64,000 nt of DNA, from positions 434,001-498,000 of the forward strand of contig NZ_BSYJ01000002.1 in assembly GCF_030270605.1 (NCBI RefSeq), in the 5' to 3' direction. The stretch is from Biformimicrobium ophioploci (GTDB lineage Bacteria > Pseudomonadota > Gammaproteobacteria > Pseudomonadales > Cellvibrionaceae). A program made the position numbers and the translations under genes. A model generated the notes under the pieces. It ran no database searches. It was not told where the DNA came from and saw only the letters and a list, made by a program, of their open reading frames with translations. Every line of letters begins with the position of its first letter. Within the stretch, counting starts at the first letter, position 1. Of the stretch, positions 44,046 to 52,970 are shown one piece after another.

Positions 44046-47000
44046 TGTAGGAAAGCCTCCATCTTAAGAAATAAACCATTGCCAGTCTGCTGTAGTGAAT
44101 CGAGTATGCTCTGGTACTCCAGGCGGAAAATATAGCTATTCCTGTGGGTGTTGTACCGGTCTTCATGCGTCCACAGATACCATGCCAATCCGAATCCGGC
44201 GCTACTGTTCCTTGTCTCTATTTCACTGTATGGATTTGTTCCGGCGTTCTGAGATCCATCTAGTTGGAAAAATCCATAGGGTTGAAGTAAGTCTGCCCAA
44301 TGAATTGGTGTTTGATAGTACGGCCCCACAGAGTACCGCGCCAAATATGCATAGTCGTTTGTCTCTGCCCAATAAGCAGCATCGAGGTAAAGTAGTTGTC
44401 CAAAATGCGTGTCAGCGTTGGCGATCCATTTATAGGGAGTAGGGTAATTCGAGGCCAGGGCACCGGTGGCTCTCATCATAAGTTCAGTGCTGTCAAACCC
44501 GCTATGGTGTTCTCTATGGTTCATTTCGGCATAGAAGTTAAGGTCTTGTTGCAGGAGTGGCTGCCAGCGTATGCCAATCCCGGCTAACAAGGCATTATCT
44601 CCTTCGTGGCTTTCCGTCCATGACTTCATTGCTCTTCCATACGCAGTAAATGTCGATGGTGACTTGCCTGTGCGGTCGGGGAGTAAATGCTCATATGAGA
44701 CATATGTGCCGGACCAGGAAAATGGATCTCCGGTAGCAGCAATACCGTCGCTCGCGGTGGTGGCCCTTCCGCTCCAGGCGCCCGCATGGAAAGTACGCTT
44801 CCGGCTTATACGGGAGTGCATGCTACGTAGGTCGGCGAGCTTTTGCCGAATAGCGGGCTCTTCCAGAGAGTGAGGGGCAATCTCTGGATGAAGCCGGGCG
44901 ATGGTAGTTTTAACCTCTCGTAATGTCTCGGCACGATTTCCCGCTTGCTGATTAAGGTAGGCGAGCTGGGCGCGCCATTCTTCATTTTCTGGCTGTGCGG
45001 ATAAAGCAATCTTTAGGCATTCTATGGAATCCGAAACGGAGCTTTTCTCACCTGTAAGTGCTAAGTGTGCGTATTGCGATGGGGAGAGAGCATTGGTTAA
45101 CCCTTTCAGTAATTGCTCATCTGATCTTGCACCTTCTGAATCGCCAATTTGCCTACGTATTAGTGATCGGTTGAAATGGAGTATAGGGTTGGCAGCTTCT
45201 GATAATGATATGCCCTGGTTGACTCTTTCAAGTGCTTCATTTGGGCGGTTTCGTTTTCGGGATATCAGCGTGCCAAGGAGCCACCACTCTTCGTTTGTTG
45301 TATCGGCTGCTTTTCGCCACCAGCCTTCTGCCGATTCGAGCTGATTCGCGGCGAGTGCGCTAGTGGCGGCCGCAACAATATTCTCCTGGGAGAGCGCGTT
45401 TTCTGGTATTGATTTCCATGTGTTGACAGCCTGGAGAAAATCACCGCTTCTATGTTGGGAGTAAGCGAGATAGTGTTTTACTTCTGTAAAACCCTTATCG
45501 ATGGCGATTTGGTAGTAATATGATGCAAGCCCGGGTGACTCTTTCTCATAGCAGCGCGCCAGTATTACGACGTTGCGCACAGCAATGTCCGCTGTTCCAA
45601 AACGCGCCAAGCCACGGCAGCTGCCAAGATCCCCCCAGACATCGGCGAAATGGATTGCCATGGTCTCCGGGAATGGGCGACGATACATTAACCTCAATAT
45701 TTCTTTGTGTTGATTATTTCTTTGTTTCGAAATTAAGTTCAGTAATTTTGAGTTGAGCGAATTTTCCTCATCTATGCCCTCGAAAGGGAAAATGCTACCC
45801 AGGCTATAGAGTGCTAAAGATTCTTTCCCTGCCTCTGCATATAAGTCTGAAGATCTCTCCAGGAAACGTCCATATCCATGGCTGCCGTTGTCTTTTAGTC
45901 TCTGCGCCAATGAGTAAAATGATTCTGCCGCAGCAATTTTATCGGTGGTTTTTTCTAGAGAGTATGCCATCTTTTTGTGCATACTTAACGTCAGTGAGTT
46001 TTCCGGGAGTGAGCCTAGCGCTTGTGTCGCCTCCTGGTGCATATCGAGTTCGATGAAAGCATCGGATAATGCGCGGATCCTCTCTATCTCAAGTTGTCCA
46101 GATAGCGTTCTTAATGAGAGTGATTCAATAGTTCCAATATTACTTGCGTACTGTAGCCACTCTGTCTCACCGACGCTTTCATCGCAAGAGGCTAATGCAC
46201 TGATGAGTTTCTCTTTTTCCTTCGCCGCAGCATATAGGTTAATAAACTCTCTACAGTCGGTGATCTCTCCTTCAAGATAGAGTTCTTCGGCTTCCGAGAA
46301 ATATCCATGTAAAGACAACAGTTTGCCAAGTTTCCTCGCTTCTATTCTGGATAGGCTATTACGAATCGAGTCGCTATTGTAGATATCCAGAGTAAGGTTC
46401 TTTTGCGAGAGATGGATGGCTGTCTCGAGGATATTGGTACTCAAATTTCGGCTTAATTCTGGAGGCGGCCCCGAAAGATAACCTATGTATTGGATCGCCA
46501 ATTCTGGCTGGCCGAGATTAATTCGTGCAATCCCGAGTCTATAAGCCTCCTTCGGATTGAGTGGCCTGATGGTGCCTACTTCCTCCAGCGCCTCGACGGC
46601 GAGCTTCCAATTGCCTGCTTTTTCATCATATGCGCTGCGCAGGGATAATAATGACGCGGAAAAATTATTCGGTAATAATGCAATTGCCTGAGTTAGAAAG
46701 CTGCCGGCAGAATCTGGTCCATCATTTTCAGATAAGTTATATGAAATTTCTGATAGATGATCTGTGCACGATGATGGAATACATAGTGACAATAGCTTCT
46801 TTAAGTATTTTGGTTCTGTCAGGTCCAATGTCTTTTTGTAAAGTGATATTAATAAATTTCTCGCAAATTCAGACTTGCCAGAAACTAGTGACAGGTTTTC
46901 AATAGCCTCGAAATTTTTTTCTAGCTTTATCTGGACTTCTCCAAGAGAAATTCTTGCGTCAATATTTCCCGGGTCCAGACCAAGTATTTTTTTGTAGTTT

Positions 47001-47257
47001 TCCTCTGCAGCGCGGAAGTTTCCGGCGCTGCGCTCTCGATGTGCCTTGTTATGAAATGGAAAAATCAGGTGGCGCGTGTACTCAGATTGTTCGTTGATCT
47101 CGAGCGCTCCGGATTCCGCTGCGAATACTGAAATTGAATGTAATAGGATCAGTATGGAAAATATACAGCTGGTAGTGGCCCGTGGTACGGCGAGATAAAG
47201 AATTGATGCGGCCGAAGTGATATTGTTTTTGCGGCAAAAAATATCATGCGTAATCAT
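44042..47257 (-). CDS. nfrA: NfrA-like outer-membrane exopolysaccharide export protein (TPR plus beta-barrel)
   Basis: Homologue of E. coli NfrA, the outer-membrane protein needed for phage N4 adsorption and for export of an N-acetylmannosamine-type glycan. Signal peptide/hydrophobic segment around residues 29-46, then a long superhelix of TPR-like repeats (AAEENYKKILGLDPGNIDARISLGEV and many more) to about residue 840, and a C-terminal outer-membrane barrel matching the NfrA C-terminal domain (WSGTYVSYEHLLPDR, YAEMNHREHHSGFDSTELM, YGFFQLDGSQNAG, FGLAWYLWTHEDRY). 1071 residues from ATG 47257, which overlaps the nfrB stop and has GGAAAG upstream. Architecture equals that of PgaA and BcsC. Confidence 0.85.
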   Translation of the reverse strand: MITHDIFCRKNNITSAASILYLAVPRATTSCIFSILILLHSISVFAAESGALEINEQSEYTRHLIFPFHNKAHRERSAGNFRAAEENYKKILGLDPGNIDARISLGEVQIKLEKNFEAIENLSLVSGKSEFARNLLISLYKKTLDLTEPKYLKKLLSLCIPSSCTDHLSEISYNLSENDGPDSAGSFLTQAIALLPNNFSASLLSLRSAYDEKAGNWKLAVEALEEVGTIRPLNPKEAYRLGIARINLGQPELAIQYIGYLSGPPPELSRNLSTNILETAIHLSQKNLTLDIYNSDSIRNSLSRIEARKLGKLLSLHGYFSEAEELYLEGEITDCREFINLYAAAKEKEKLISALASCDESVGETEWLQYASNIGTIESLSLRTLSGQLEIERIRALSDAFIELDMHQEATQALGSLPENSLTLSMHKKMAYSLEKTTDKIAAAESFYSLAQRLKDNGSHGYGRFLERSSDLYAEAGKESLALYSLGSIFPFEGIDEENSLNSKLLNLISKQRNNQHKEILRLMYRRPFPETMAIHFADVWGDLGSCRGLARFGTADIAVRNVVILARCYEKESPGLASYYYQIAIDKGFTEVKHYLAYSQHRSGDFLQAVNTWKSIPENALSQENIVAAATSALAANQLESAEGWWRKAADTTNEEWWLLGTLISRKRNRPNEALERVNQGISLSEAANPILHFNRSLIRRQIGDSEGARSDEQLLKGLTNALSPSQYAHLALTGEKSSVSDSIECLKIALSAQPENEEWRAQLAYLNQQAGNRAETLREVKTTIARLHPEIAPHSLEEPAIRQKLADLRSMHSRISRKRTFHAGAWSGRATTASDGIAATGDPFSWSGTYVSYEHLLPDRTGKSPSTFTAYGRAMKSWTESHEGDNALLAGIGIRWQPLLQQDLNFYAEMNHREHHSGFDSTELMMRATGALASNYPTPYKWIANADTHFGQLLYLDAAYWAETNDYAYLARYSVGPYYQTPIHWADLLQPYGFFQLDGSQNAGTNPYSEIETRNSSAGFGLAWYLWTHEDRYNTHRNSYIFRLEYQSILDSLQQTGNGLFLKMEAFLQ

Positions 47258-49382
47258 GTGTTCTTTCCGCTTCTTCTTTCTTGCCCGGTAAGTTGATGCT
47301 GTTGTATTTAAATTGTTCAAACGTAAGCTCGGAAGAGCTTAGAACATTTTTCGAAACAAGAATCTTGCCTATGTCCTGGTTATTCGAGTCGATTTCAGCA
47401 GTTGCCTGTGCAATTATTGAAGGGTGTATTTTCTTGAATCGGATCAGGTATTCCTTAAAAGAACAGGTCAGGTAGAGTTGTTCATCCGGAATTCGTAAAA
47501 TGTCAGCGCTGAATTCAGAGTTTCCGCTGTAAAGATGCAGTATCGCGGTGGTCACTTTGCCGGGCTTGGTTATTTTGTAACGGACTTGTCTCTTCGTTTT
47601 TCGTGAGATTATTGCCAGGGTAGCTGGGCAAAGTTCGTGTTCAGACGCAAGGATAAGCTCTGATGGAGATGCTTCGAGACAAACTACAGAGTATTTAATT
47701 GCTAGATAGCTCGGGATACTTTCAGTTGAAGTATCGTATATATCGTTCAGGCTGAAATCGACGACTTCGACTTTTGCATTCCGCGCTCTCAATTGCGCTA
47801 TTTCCAGTGAGGTCGTTTTTCCTGAAAATATTAAATATTGGAGAAATGTCATTTCCATGGAGTCGTGCGCCTTCCAGTCTCTCTCCCAGGTATCTTCGTA
47901 TCCAGGTATTAGTTCAGCCAAAGCATTGTCACCGACTATACGCTCTGATACCTCAGGAAAAATATGGGTGGTTTTGTCCCATCGAACTCGCCTTGCGTCG
48001 CCAGTTGATAGCACCTGAGATATGGCCCGGATGCACGCACAGAAGTTTATGAGATTGGACCAAATAACCCTGGGGATAGAAAGAATTGCTTGCGTTTTAC
48101 CGTAGTATTTTCCTGTGAAGTAAGCTCTGTGGAATAGGCGGCTGACCAAGAACGTCAAATTCGCATACACGAGACCTTTGATGATGGGGTCAGACGAGAA
48201 GTCGGTGAGGAATCGATAGCCGTTGGGAAAAATCCACTCATATACCCAAAGAATAGAAAGGTTGAATAAAATAAATAGACCCGTAAACCCCCAAATATTG
48301 GTGATCGCCCCTCGCCGGTCACGCCACAAGAAATAGTTGAGGATAGCCCGGCTTTTCCACCCAATGGATCTGTAGCCCTGGAAAATAATGCCTGTAATCC
48401 AGCGTGACTTCTGCCTGATGGCAGTGCTTAGGGTTTCTGGAAAATACTCGCGAATACAAATGGTTTTCCGTGCATTGTCATCCCAGCCAACGTTATCAGT
48501 GGATACGGCGCTCGGAGATGGACAGCGCAAAAATACCTGCTTTGTGCCCAATTCATGAAGCCGAAAGGCAATGTCATAGTCTTCTGTCAGGCTGTCTGTA
48601 TTGAAGACCAGGTTATCGCTACTTTCCGCGAGCTTGTTGATAGCGTCTCGGCGAAAACAGGTTCCGACTCCGGCGCTGGGTACTTGCCCAGACAACATTT
48701 TACGTACGGGGACGTCTTTAGTGTGTAGCTCTGCAAATTCGTCTAGATAATGCCCGGCCGTTAATTCGTTCCAGCGCCGCGCAAAAGGGTATACGGGTAT
48801 TTGGATAAATCCATAATTGTCGAGATGGAAGTTGAATAGACGCAGTTCAAGAGGGTCTATTACATCCTCTGAATCGTGCAGAATATATCCTGCGAACTGC
48901 ACTTTTGCTTCAGTTTCGAATGAGGAGATCGCCTCGAGGATGTTGTTCAGGCAGTCTGATTTACACGTTGGTCCTGGGTGGCCACATACGACTTTATGCA
49001 CATTCGGATGCCGTAGGACAACTCTGTCTACTTCCGCTTGAGTATCGAGATCGTTGGGGTAGGTACCTACAAATATTTGATAGTTCTCATAGTCAATTGA
49101 TCCCGCCATAAGCTCTGCCATTTTCCCTATGACACCGGCTTCCATCCATGCCGGGACCATAATTGCAAGTGGCTTTTCTTTTTTTGATGGGAAGTCTTCC
49201 GGTGTGTCTATGTACAGATCTGAGTTGCACTTAAAGACCCTTGTTTTGATTCTATCCCACCAGTAGACCAAATCGATAAATAGATCATCGATTCCAAACG
49301 CAAGCATTACAACTGCAACGACAATGAAAATGTATTTTAAAGCAAAGTAATATGTCGCTATCCATGCAGCGTAATCAGGCAT
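47244..49382 (-). CDS. nfrB: NfrB-like glycosyltransferase with C-terminal MshEN-like c-di-GMP domain
   Basis: Inner-membrane GT2 polymerase. One helix near residues 8-35, a GT2 domain with LAIMVPAWMEAGVI, DSED (residues 170-173), TED (266-268) and QKSRW (324-328), the substrate- and acceptor-binding motifs of processive synthases, then four or so helices (about 370-450). The last 180 residues (RARNAKVEVVDFSLNDIY, YLAIKYSVVCLEASPSELILASEHE) resemble the MshEN domain that binds c-di-GMP in E. coli NfrB. 712 residues from ATG 49382, overlapping wecB by 8 bases; ATG 49427 is possible. No diguanylate cyclase is local. Confidence 0.87.
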   Translation of the reverse strand: MPDYAAWIATYYFALKYIFIVVAVVMLAFGIDDLFIDLVYWWDRIKTRVFKCNSDLYIDTPEDFPSKKEKPLAIMVPAWMEAGVIGKMAELMAGSIDYENYQIFVGTYPNDLDTQAEVDRVVLRHPNVHKVVCGHPGPTCKSDCLNNILEAISSFETEAKVQFAGYILHDSEDVIDPLELRLFNFHLDNYGFIQIPVYPFARRWNELTAGHYLDEFAELHTKDVPVRKMLSGQVPSAGVGTCFRRDAINKLAESSDNLVFNTDSLTEDYDIAFRLHELGTKQVFLRCPSPSAVSTDNVGWDDNARKTICIREYFPETLSTAIRQKSRWITGIIFQGYRSIGWKSRAILNYFLWRDRRGAITNIWGFTGLFILFNLSILWVYEWIFPNGYRFLTDFSSDPIIKGLVYANLTFLVSRLFHRAYFTGKYYGKTQAILSIPRVIWSNLINFCACIRAISQVLSTGDARRVRWDKTTHIFPEVSERIVGDNALAELIPGYEDTWERDWKAHDSMEMTFLQYLIFSGKTTSLEIAQLRARNAKVEVVDFSLNDIYDTSTESIPSYLAIKYSVVCLEASPSELILASEHELCPATLAIISRKTKRQVRYKITKPGKVTTAILHLYSGNSEFSADILRIPDEQLYLTCSFKEYLIRFKKIHPSIIAQATAEIDSNNQDIGKILVSKNVLSSSELTFEQFKYNSINLPGKKEEAERTHDYA

Positions 49383-50487
49383 GACTCTCGTCTTTTGGGA
49401 TGGCAATGGTGTTCGATCCTGAACCATAGTCCAGGAGGCTGTTTACAATGCGCTGAGCCGCATATCCATCGCCGAATGGGTTTTTCATATGACGGATTGG
49501 TTTTCCAAGGCAGTCTTCAGAATGCTCAAGAATTTTGGCTCTGTCAGTGCCGACCAATTCAGCGAAGCCGCTCGAAATAGCTTCAGGTCGCTCTGTTTTT
49601 TCCCTCAATACGACACAGGGCACTGAAAATCCCGGGGCTTCTTCCTGTATACCCCCAGAGTCTGTGATGGCAACTCTGCAGCGAGAGAGGCAGCGTTGTA
49701 GTTCCAGGTAACTCATGGGCGCTGTGAGAGAGACATTTTGAATATTTTTGAGGGTGTTTCTGAAAACTGTGGATACCGCCGGATTTGGGTGCAGAGGAAT
49801 GAGGAATCTGAATTCGGGATGAATTTGTGCAAGTTCAAGAATCGTTTCGCTGATTGATTGTAGTTTTGCCCAGTTCTCTCGTCGGTGAACGGTGACCAGA
49901 ATATTGTCACGTTCGGCTTTTGGCTTAATAGAAAATACCCTGCAGATTATTTTCTGTGCATCGACCACAGTATTACCGGTAACTACGATATTTTCTGAGG
50001 GGACGCCTTCCTTAAGCAGGTTCGTTCTGGCCAGTTCCGTCGGCGCAAAATGCTTTTCTGCGATGGTCGCTACCATTTTCCTGTTGCTTTCCTCTGGAAA
50101 AGGGTGTCTGAGATCGTTCGATCTCAGTCCAGCTTCAATATGAGCAATTTCAATGGACCGATAGAAGGCTGCCATAGAGGCCGCTAAAGTTGAGCTTGTG
50201 TCTCCGTGTACCACTACAAGGTCTGGACAGTATTCCTCGAGTACGCGGTCGATGGATTCAATTAATCCAGATACCAATGGCGCCAGACCAATTCCTGCTG
50301 GCCGGGGTAGGGTAATCTCCGGTTTGATGCTGAACTGAGAGAACATTGCGTCGGCAACTGTGTCGTGCTGACCGGTGTGGCACCAGGATACTCGGCAGTC
50401 TTTTTCAGCCTCTTTAAGTAGAAGGTACACCGGTGCCATTTTGATAATTTCTGGCCTTGTACCGGTTACAAAGAGAATCTCTTTCAT
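49375..50487 (-). CDS. wecB: UDP-N-acetylglucosamine 2-epimerase (non-hydrolysing, WecB type)
   Basis: Interconverts UDP-GlcNAc and UDP-ManNAc. Motifs: GTRPEIIKMAPV, VVHGDTSSTLAA, HIEAGLRSNDLRHPFPEESNR, VTVHRRENW, and TDSGGIQEEAP, all catalytic or nucleotide-binding in this family. 370 residues, cytoplasmic. First gene of the minus-strand operon; its stop overlaps nfrB. No wecC (ManNAc dehydrogenase) follows, so the product is probably used as UDP-ManNAc itself by NfrB, as known for E. coli NfrAB-WecB. Confidence 0.94.
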   Translation of the reverse strand: MKEILFVTGTRPEIIKMAPVYLLLKEAEKDCRVSWCHTGQHDTVADAMFSQFSIKPEITLPRPAGIGLAPLVSGLIESIDRVLEEYCPDLVVVHGDTSSTLAASMAAFYRSIEIAHIEAGLRSNDLRHPFPEESNRKMVATIAEKHFAPTELARTNLLKEGVPSENIVVTGNTVVDAQKIICRVFSIKPKAERDNILVTVHRRENWAKLQSISETILELAQIHPEFRFLIPLHPNPAVSTVFRNTLKNIQNVSLTAPMSYLELQRCLSRCRVAITDSGGIQEEAPGFSVPCVVLREKTERPEAISSGFAELVGTDRAKILEHSEDCLGKPIRHMKNPFGDGYAAQRIVNSLLDYGSGSNTIAIPKDESHA

Positions 50488-50849
50488 CTATTTGGTGACT
50501 CGGGCATTCAAAACAATCGAGACGAGATGCAACTTGAGACCGCAGTCGGTTTGCGCGTATACGAAAAAAGCTATTCCGGTATGACATTTCGCTCTGTCTG
50601 GGAATATTAGTTTTGTACGTCTGGGTGGCAAGTCTGATCCGTACGATTGGCGGTGCAACCTTTGACTTGATAGAGAATGGAAAAAATAAAAAAAGTACGA
50701 GAAATGATTGGAATTTTGTCTATACCAATTAACGCAGATTTCTAACCTGGGCAGCTCGCATCCAAACGGTTTGCCGGGTAGCTTCCTTTTCATGTGTAGA
50801 TGTATTCATGTGATCCGATTTTCTAAAATGCTTAACCACGAGGTACCAG
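50488..50849. other. Divergent intergenic region, wecB / DUF2334 gene
   Basis: 362 A+T-rich bases between the two divergent arms of the exopolysaccharide locus, expected to hold both promoters. An A-tract (50683-50693) and TCTATACCAATTAA near 50718 suggest bent, regulated promoter DNA, but no -35/-10 pair is convincing. A 101-codon minus-strand open frame fills most of the gap; its composition (many Phe, Tyr, Ser) and lack of a ribosome-binding site argue against a gene. Confidence 0.45.
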
Positions 50850-52811
50850 ATGTACATCTACCGTCCGATTAAACCCCATCGATTATTTATCACGATCGTT
50901 CTGCTCTCAGCGTCTCTGGTTTCCCAGGCAAGCGAGCTGAAGGATGCTGTCAGAAATCTAACTCCCACATTAAATGTAACGATTGTTCCAGGTACACCGG
51001 ATCCGGCGATAAAAGGCTGTGGGAGAGAGGCCGACAGGGATCAGTGCAAAGAAGAAAAGAAAGCTCTCAAGCTAAAAGCGCGCAAAATTTTTGATGAAAA
51101 CCTGAGGAAATCGACCTTCGATGCTTCGAAAAGCAAGAAGAAAGAATCGTCAGGAGAGGAAGGAGTAAAAGTAGCGACCAACAGCGCTGATGCATCATCC
51201 ATCTCTGTTGTGGCTGCTGCCCTACAGTCCGCGGGATTACTAAGTGGTGGTCCGAAGGCCCTGATTCTTTTCGATCAGCCAGATGATGTGGCGTTCTCGA
51301 AACTCGGACAAATTTACGCAATCATGTTGCGAAATCTGCTGGGGCATTTCGATGCTGAGGTTTCGATACAGAAGGTGAGCGAGTATTTGCCCGACGAAAT
51401 CGAAGGGTATGACGTTGTCTTTTACATTGGCAGCTATTTCGATAACCCCATACCAGCCGCATTTCTTCAAGATGTCGTGTCCACAGAGAAAACCGTAGTC
51501 TGGTTTCGGTACAATATCTGGCAGTTGGCCTGGAACGGTGATCTCGGTTTTTCGTCCAGGTTCGGCCTTGCGTTCAACGGGTTGAGGGGATTCGACAGCC
51601 CACCGTCCGTGGATAATCCAGCGCCTGGTTTCTTCAATACCGTGACGTACAAGGGGGTAGAGCTTGAGAAGTATTTTGATTTCGATGTAGAGACCTCCTC
51701 TGTTCATGCCGATCCTGATGCTGGTTGGATGGCAATTGCGGATCCTGCGAAAGCTGAAGCAATCTTAGAAGTTGAAAATTCGGTCACAGGAGAGGTAATC
51801 CCGTATATCACCAGGTCCGGAAATTTCTGGTATTTCGCAGATCTACCGTTGAGCTATATAGGGCCCAGGGACCGGTATTTGGCATTGGCTGACATACTGC
51901 ATGAAATTCTCGGCGTGGACCACGAGCCATCGAAGTACGCCATGCTCAGGCTTGAAGACGTAGCGTCATTGGTTAACTTTTCAAACATGAGAAGCCTGAT
52001 CGATTATCTTTCGCGAAGGGACATTCCATATACAATCACAGCTGTGCCATTTTATCGGGATCCTAATGGCGTCTATAACGGCGGTGATCCCCTTGAGCTT
52101 CCAATGGCGCAATCGGAATCGATGCTGAATTCGCTTGATTATGCTCTGACCAGGGGCGGGAAGATCTCATTGCATGGTTATACGCACCAGTATGCAGATG
52201 AGCAGAACCCGTATAGTGGTATAACCGGCGATGATTTCGAATTCTGGCATATTCCTAACAATGCAGTGGTGGCGGAAGATTCAGTTACGTGGGCGTCTGG
52301 CCGGATTCAGATGGCTTATTCAGCTTTGGTCGCGAGTGGGTATGCTCCGTTTACGTGGACGACACCGCACTATCAGGCGTCTCCAAACGCATATGCGGCA
52401 GTAAATCAATTCTTTGATAGTCGCTATGAGAGATCGATCTACTATACGGCGGTGACGCCTCTCTTGAATCTGGATGTGAACAACCCAGATCGTGACTTCG
52501 CAGCAGGCCAGTTCTTTCCCTACTTAATCGAAAGTGACTATTACGGCGCGAGATTGTATCCAGAAAACCTTGGCAATATCGAATATGATATTCGGGAGAT
52601 CGATCCTGCATCATTCATCGATTATTCGTGGGAAGAGGTGTATCTCAATGCAGTTTATGCTGAAGTAATCAGGGACGGCGTAGCCTCCTTCTTCTTTCAT
52701 CCATTCTGGCTTGAACCTGAGTTGGGTGTTCGGGGGTTCAACGATTTCAGGCGTCTGGTCCGGGGAATTTCAGATCTTGGGTATCAATGGATAACTCCAG
52801 ATCAGTTATAA
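50850..52811 (+). CDS. Exported DUF2334 polysaccharide-deacetylase-like protein
   Basis: Signal peptide (residues 10-28), a charged Lys/Glu linker (about 65-115), an alpha/beta domain (about 135-350: ALILFDQPDDVAFSKLGQIY, YDVVFYIGSYFDNPIP, KTVVWFRYNIWQLAW) and a C-terminal DUF2334 deacetylase-like barrel. In the barrel, RLEDV (Asp370) and HGYTH (His442, His446) match the metal-binding Asp and His-x3-His of NodB/PgaB-type deacetylases, with TTPHY and FFFHPFW later. 653 residues; GAGG ribosome-binding site. Divergent from the wecB-nfrB-nfrA-DUF4434 operon and equally A+T rich, so I infer it removes acetyl groups from the exported ManNAc polymer. Activity unproven. Confidence 0.8.
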   Translation: MYIYRPIKPHRLFITIVLLSASLVSQASELKDAVRNLTPTLNVTIVPGTPDPAIKGCGREADRDQCKEEKKALKLKARKIFDENLRKSTFDASKSKKKESSGEEGVKVATNSADASSISVVAAALQSAGLLSGGPKALILFDQPDDVAFSKLGQIYAIMLRNLLGHFDAEVSIQKVSEYLPDEIEGYDVVFYIGSYFDNPIPAAFLQDVVSTEKTVVWFRYNIWQLAWNGDLGFSSRFGLAFNGLRGFDSPPSVDNPAPGFFNTVTYKGVELEKYFDFDVETSSVHADPDAGWMAIADPAKAEAILEVENSVTGEVIPYITRSGNFWYFADLPLSYIGPRDRYLALADILHEILGVDHEPSKYAMLRLEDVASLVNFSNMRSLIDYLSRRDIPYTITAVPFYRDPNGVYNGGDPLELPMAQSESMLNSLDYALTRGGKISLHGYTHQYADEQNPYSGITGDDFEFWHIPNNAVVAEDSVTWASGRIQMAYSALVASGYAPFTWTTPHYQASPNAYAAVNQFFDSRYERSIYYTAVTPLLNLDVNNPDRDFAAGQFFPYLIESDYYGARLYPENLGNIEYDIREIDPASFIDYSWEEVYLNAVYAEVIRDGVASFFFHPFWLEPELGVRGFNDFRRLVRGISDLGYQWITPDQL

Positions 52812-52873
52812 AATGTGTTTTTTCGGCGGGAGTTCTTACAGATCGCCTGGACTAATCTGAAAAATCCTTAAAT

Positions 52874-52896
52874 GCCCCGCACCGCGGGGCTTTTTT
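52874..52896 (+). terminator. Rho-independent terminator after the DUF2334 gene
   Basis: GCCCCGC-ACC-GCGGGGC stem and TTTTTT, about 60 bases past the stop; it separates the exopolysaccharide locus from the sulfatase gene. The stem sequence is the same as that after secF. Confidence 0.92.
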
Positions 52897-52970
52897 GTTG
52901 GCGCTGAGGTGCATGTACGGCTGGAAATTTTTACTAGAATTTCCTGACTGGAAGTCCCTGGAGGTACCGG

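Noticed and set aside
44042-47320. Start of nfrA at 47320
   Set aside because: It would place 21 basic residues inside nfrB before the signal segment; ATG 47257 has a ribosome-binding site and a normal short overlap.
50488-50793. 101-codon minus-strand open frame between wecB and the DUF2334 gene
   Set aside because: No ribosome-binding site, odd composition and position in an expected divergent promoter region.
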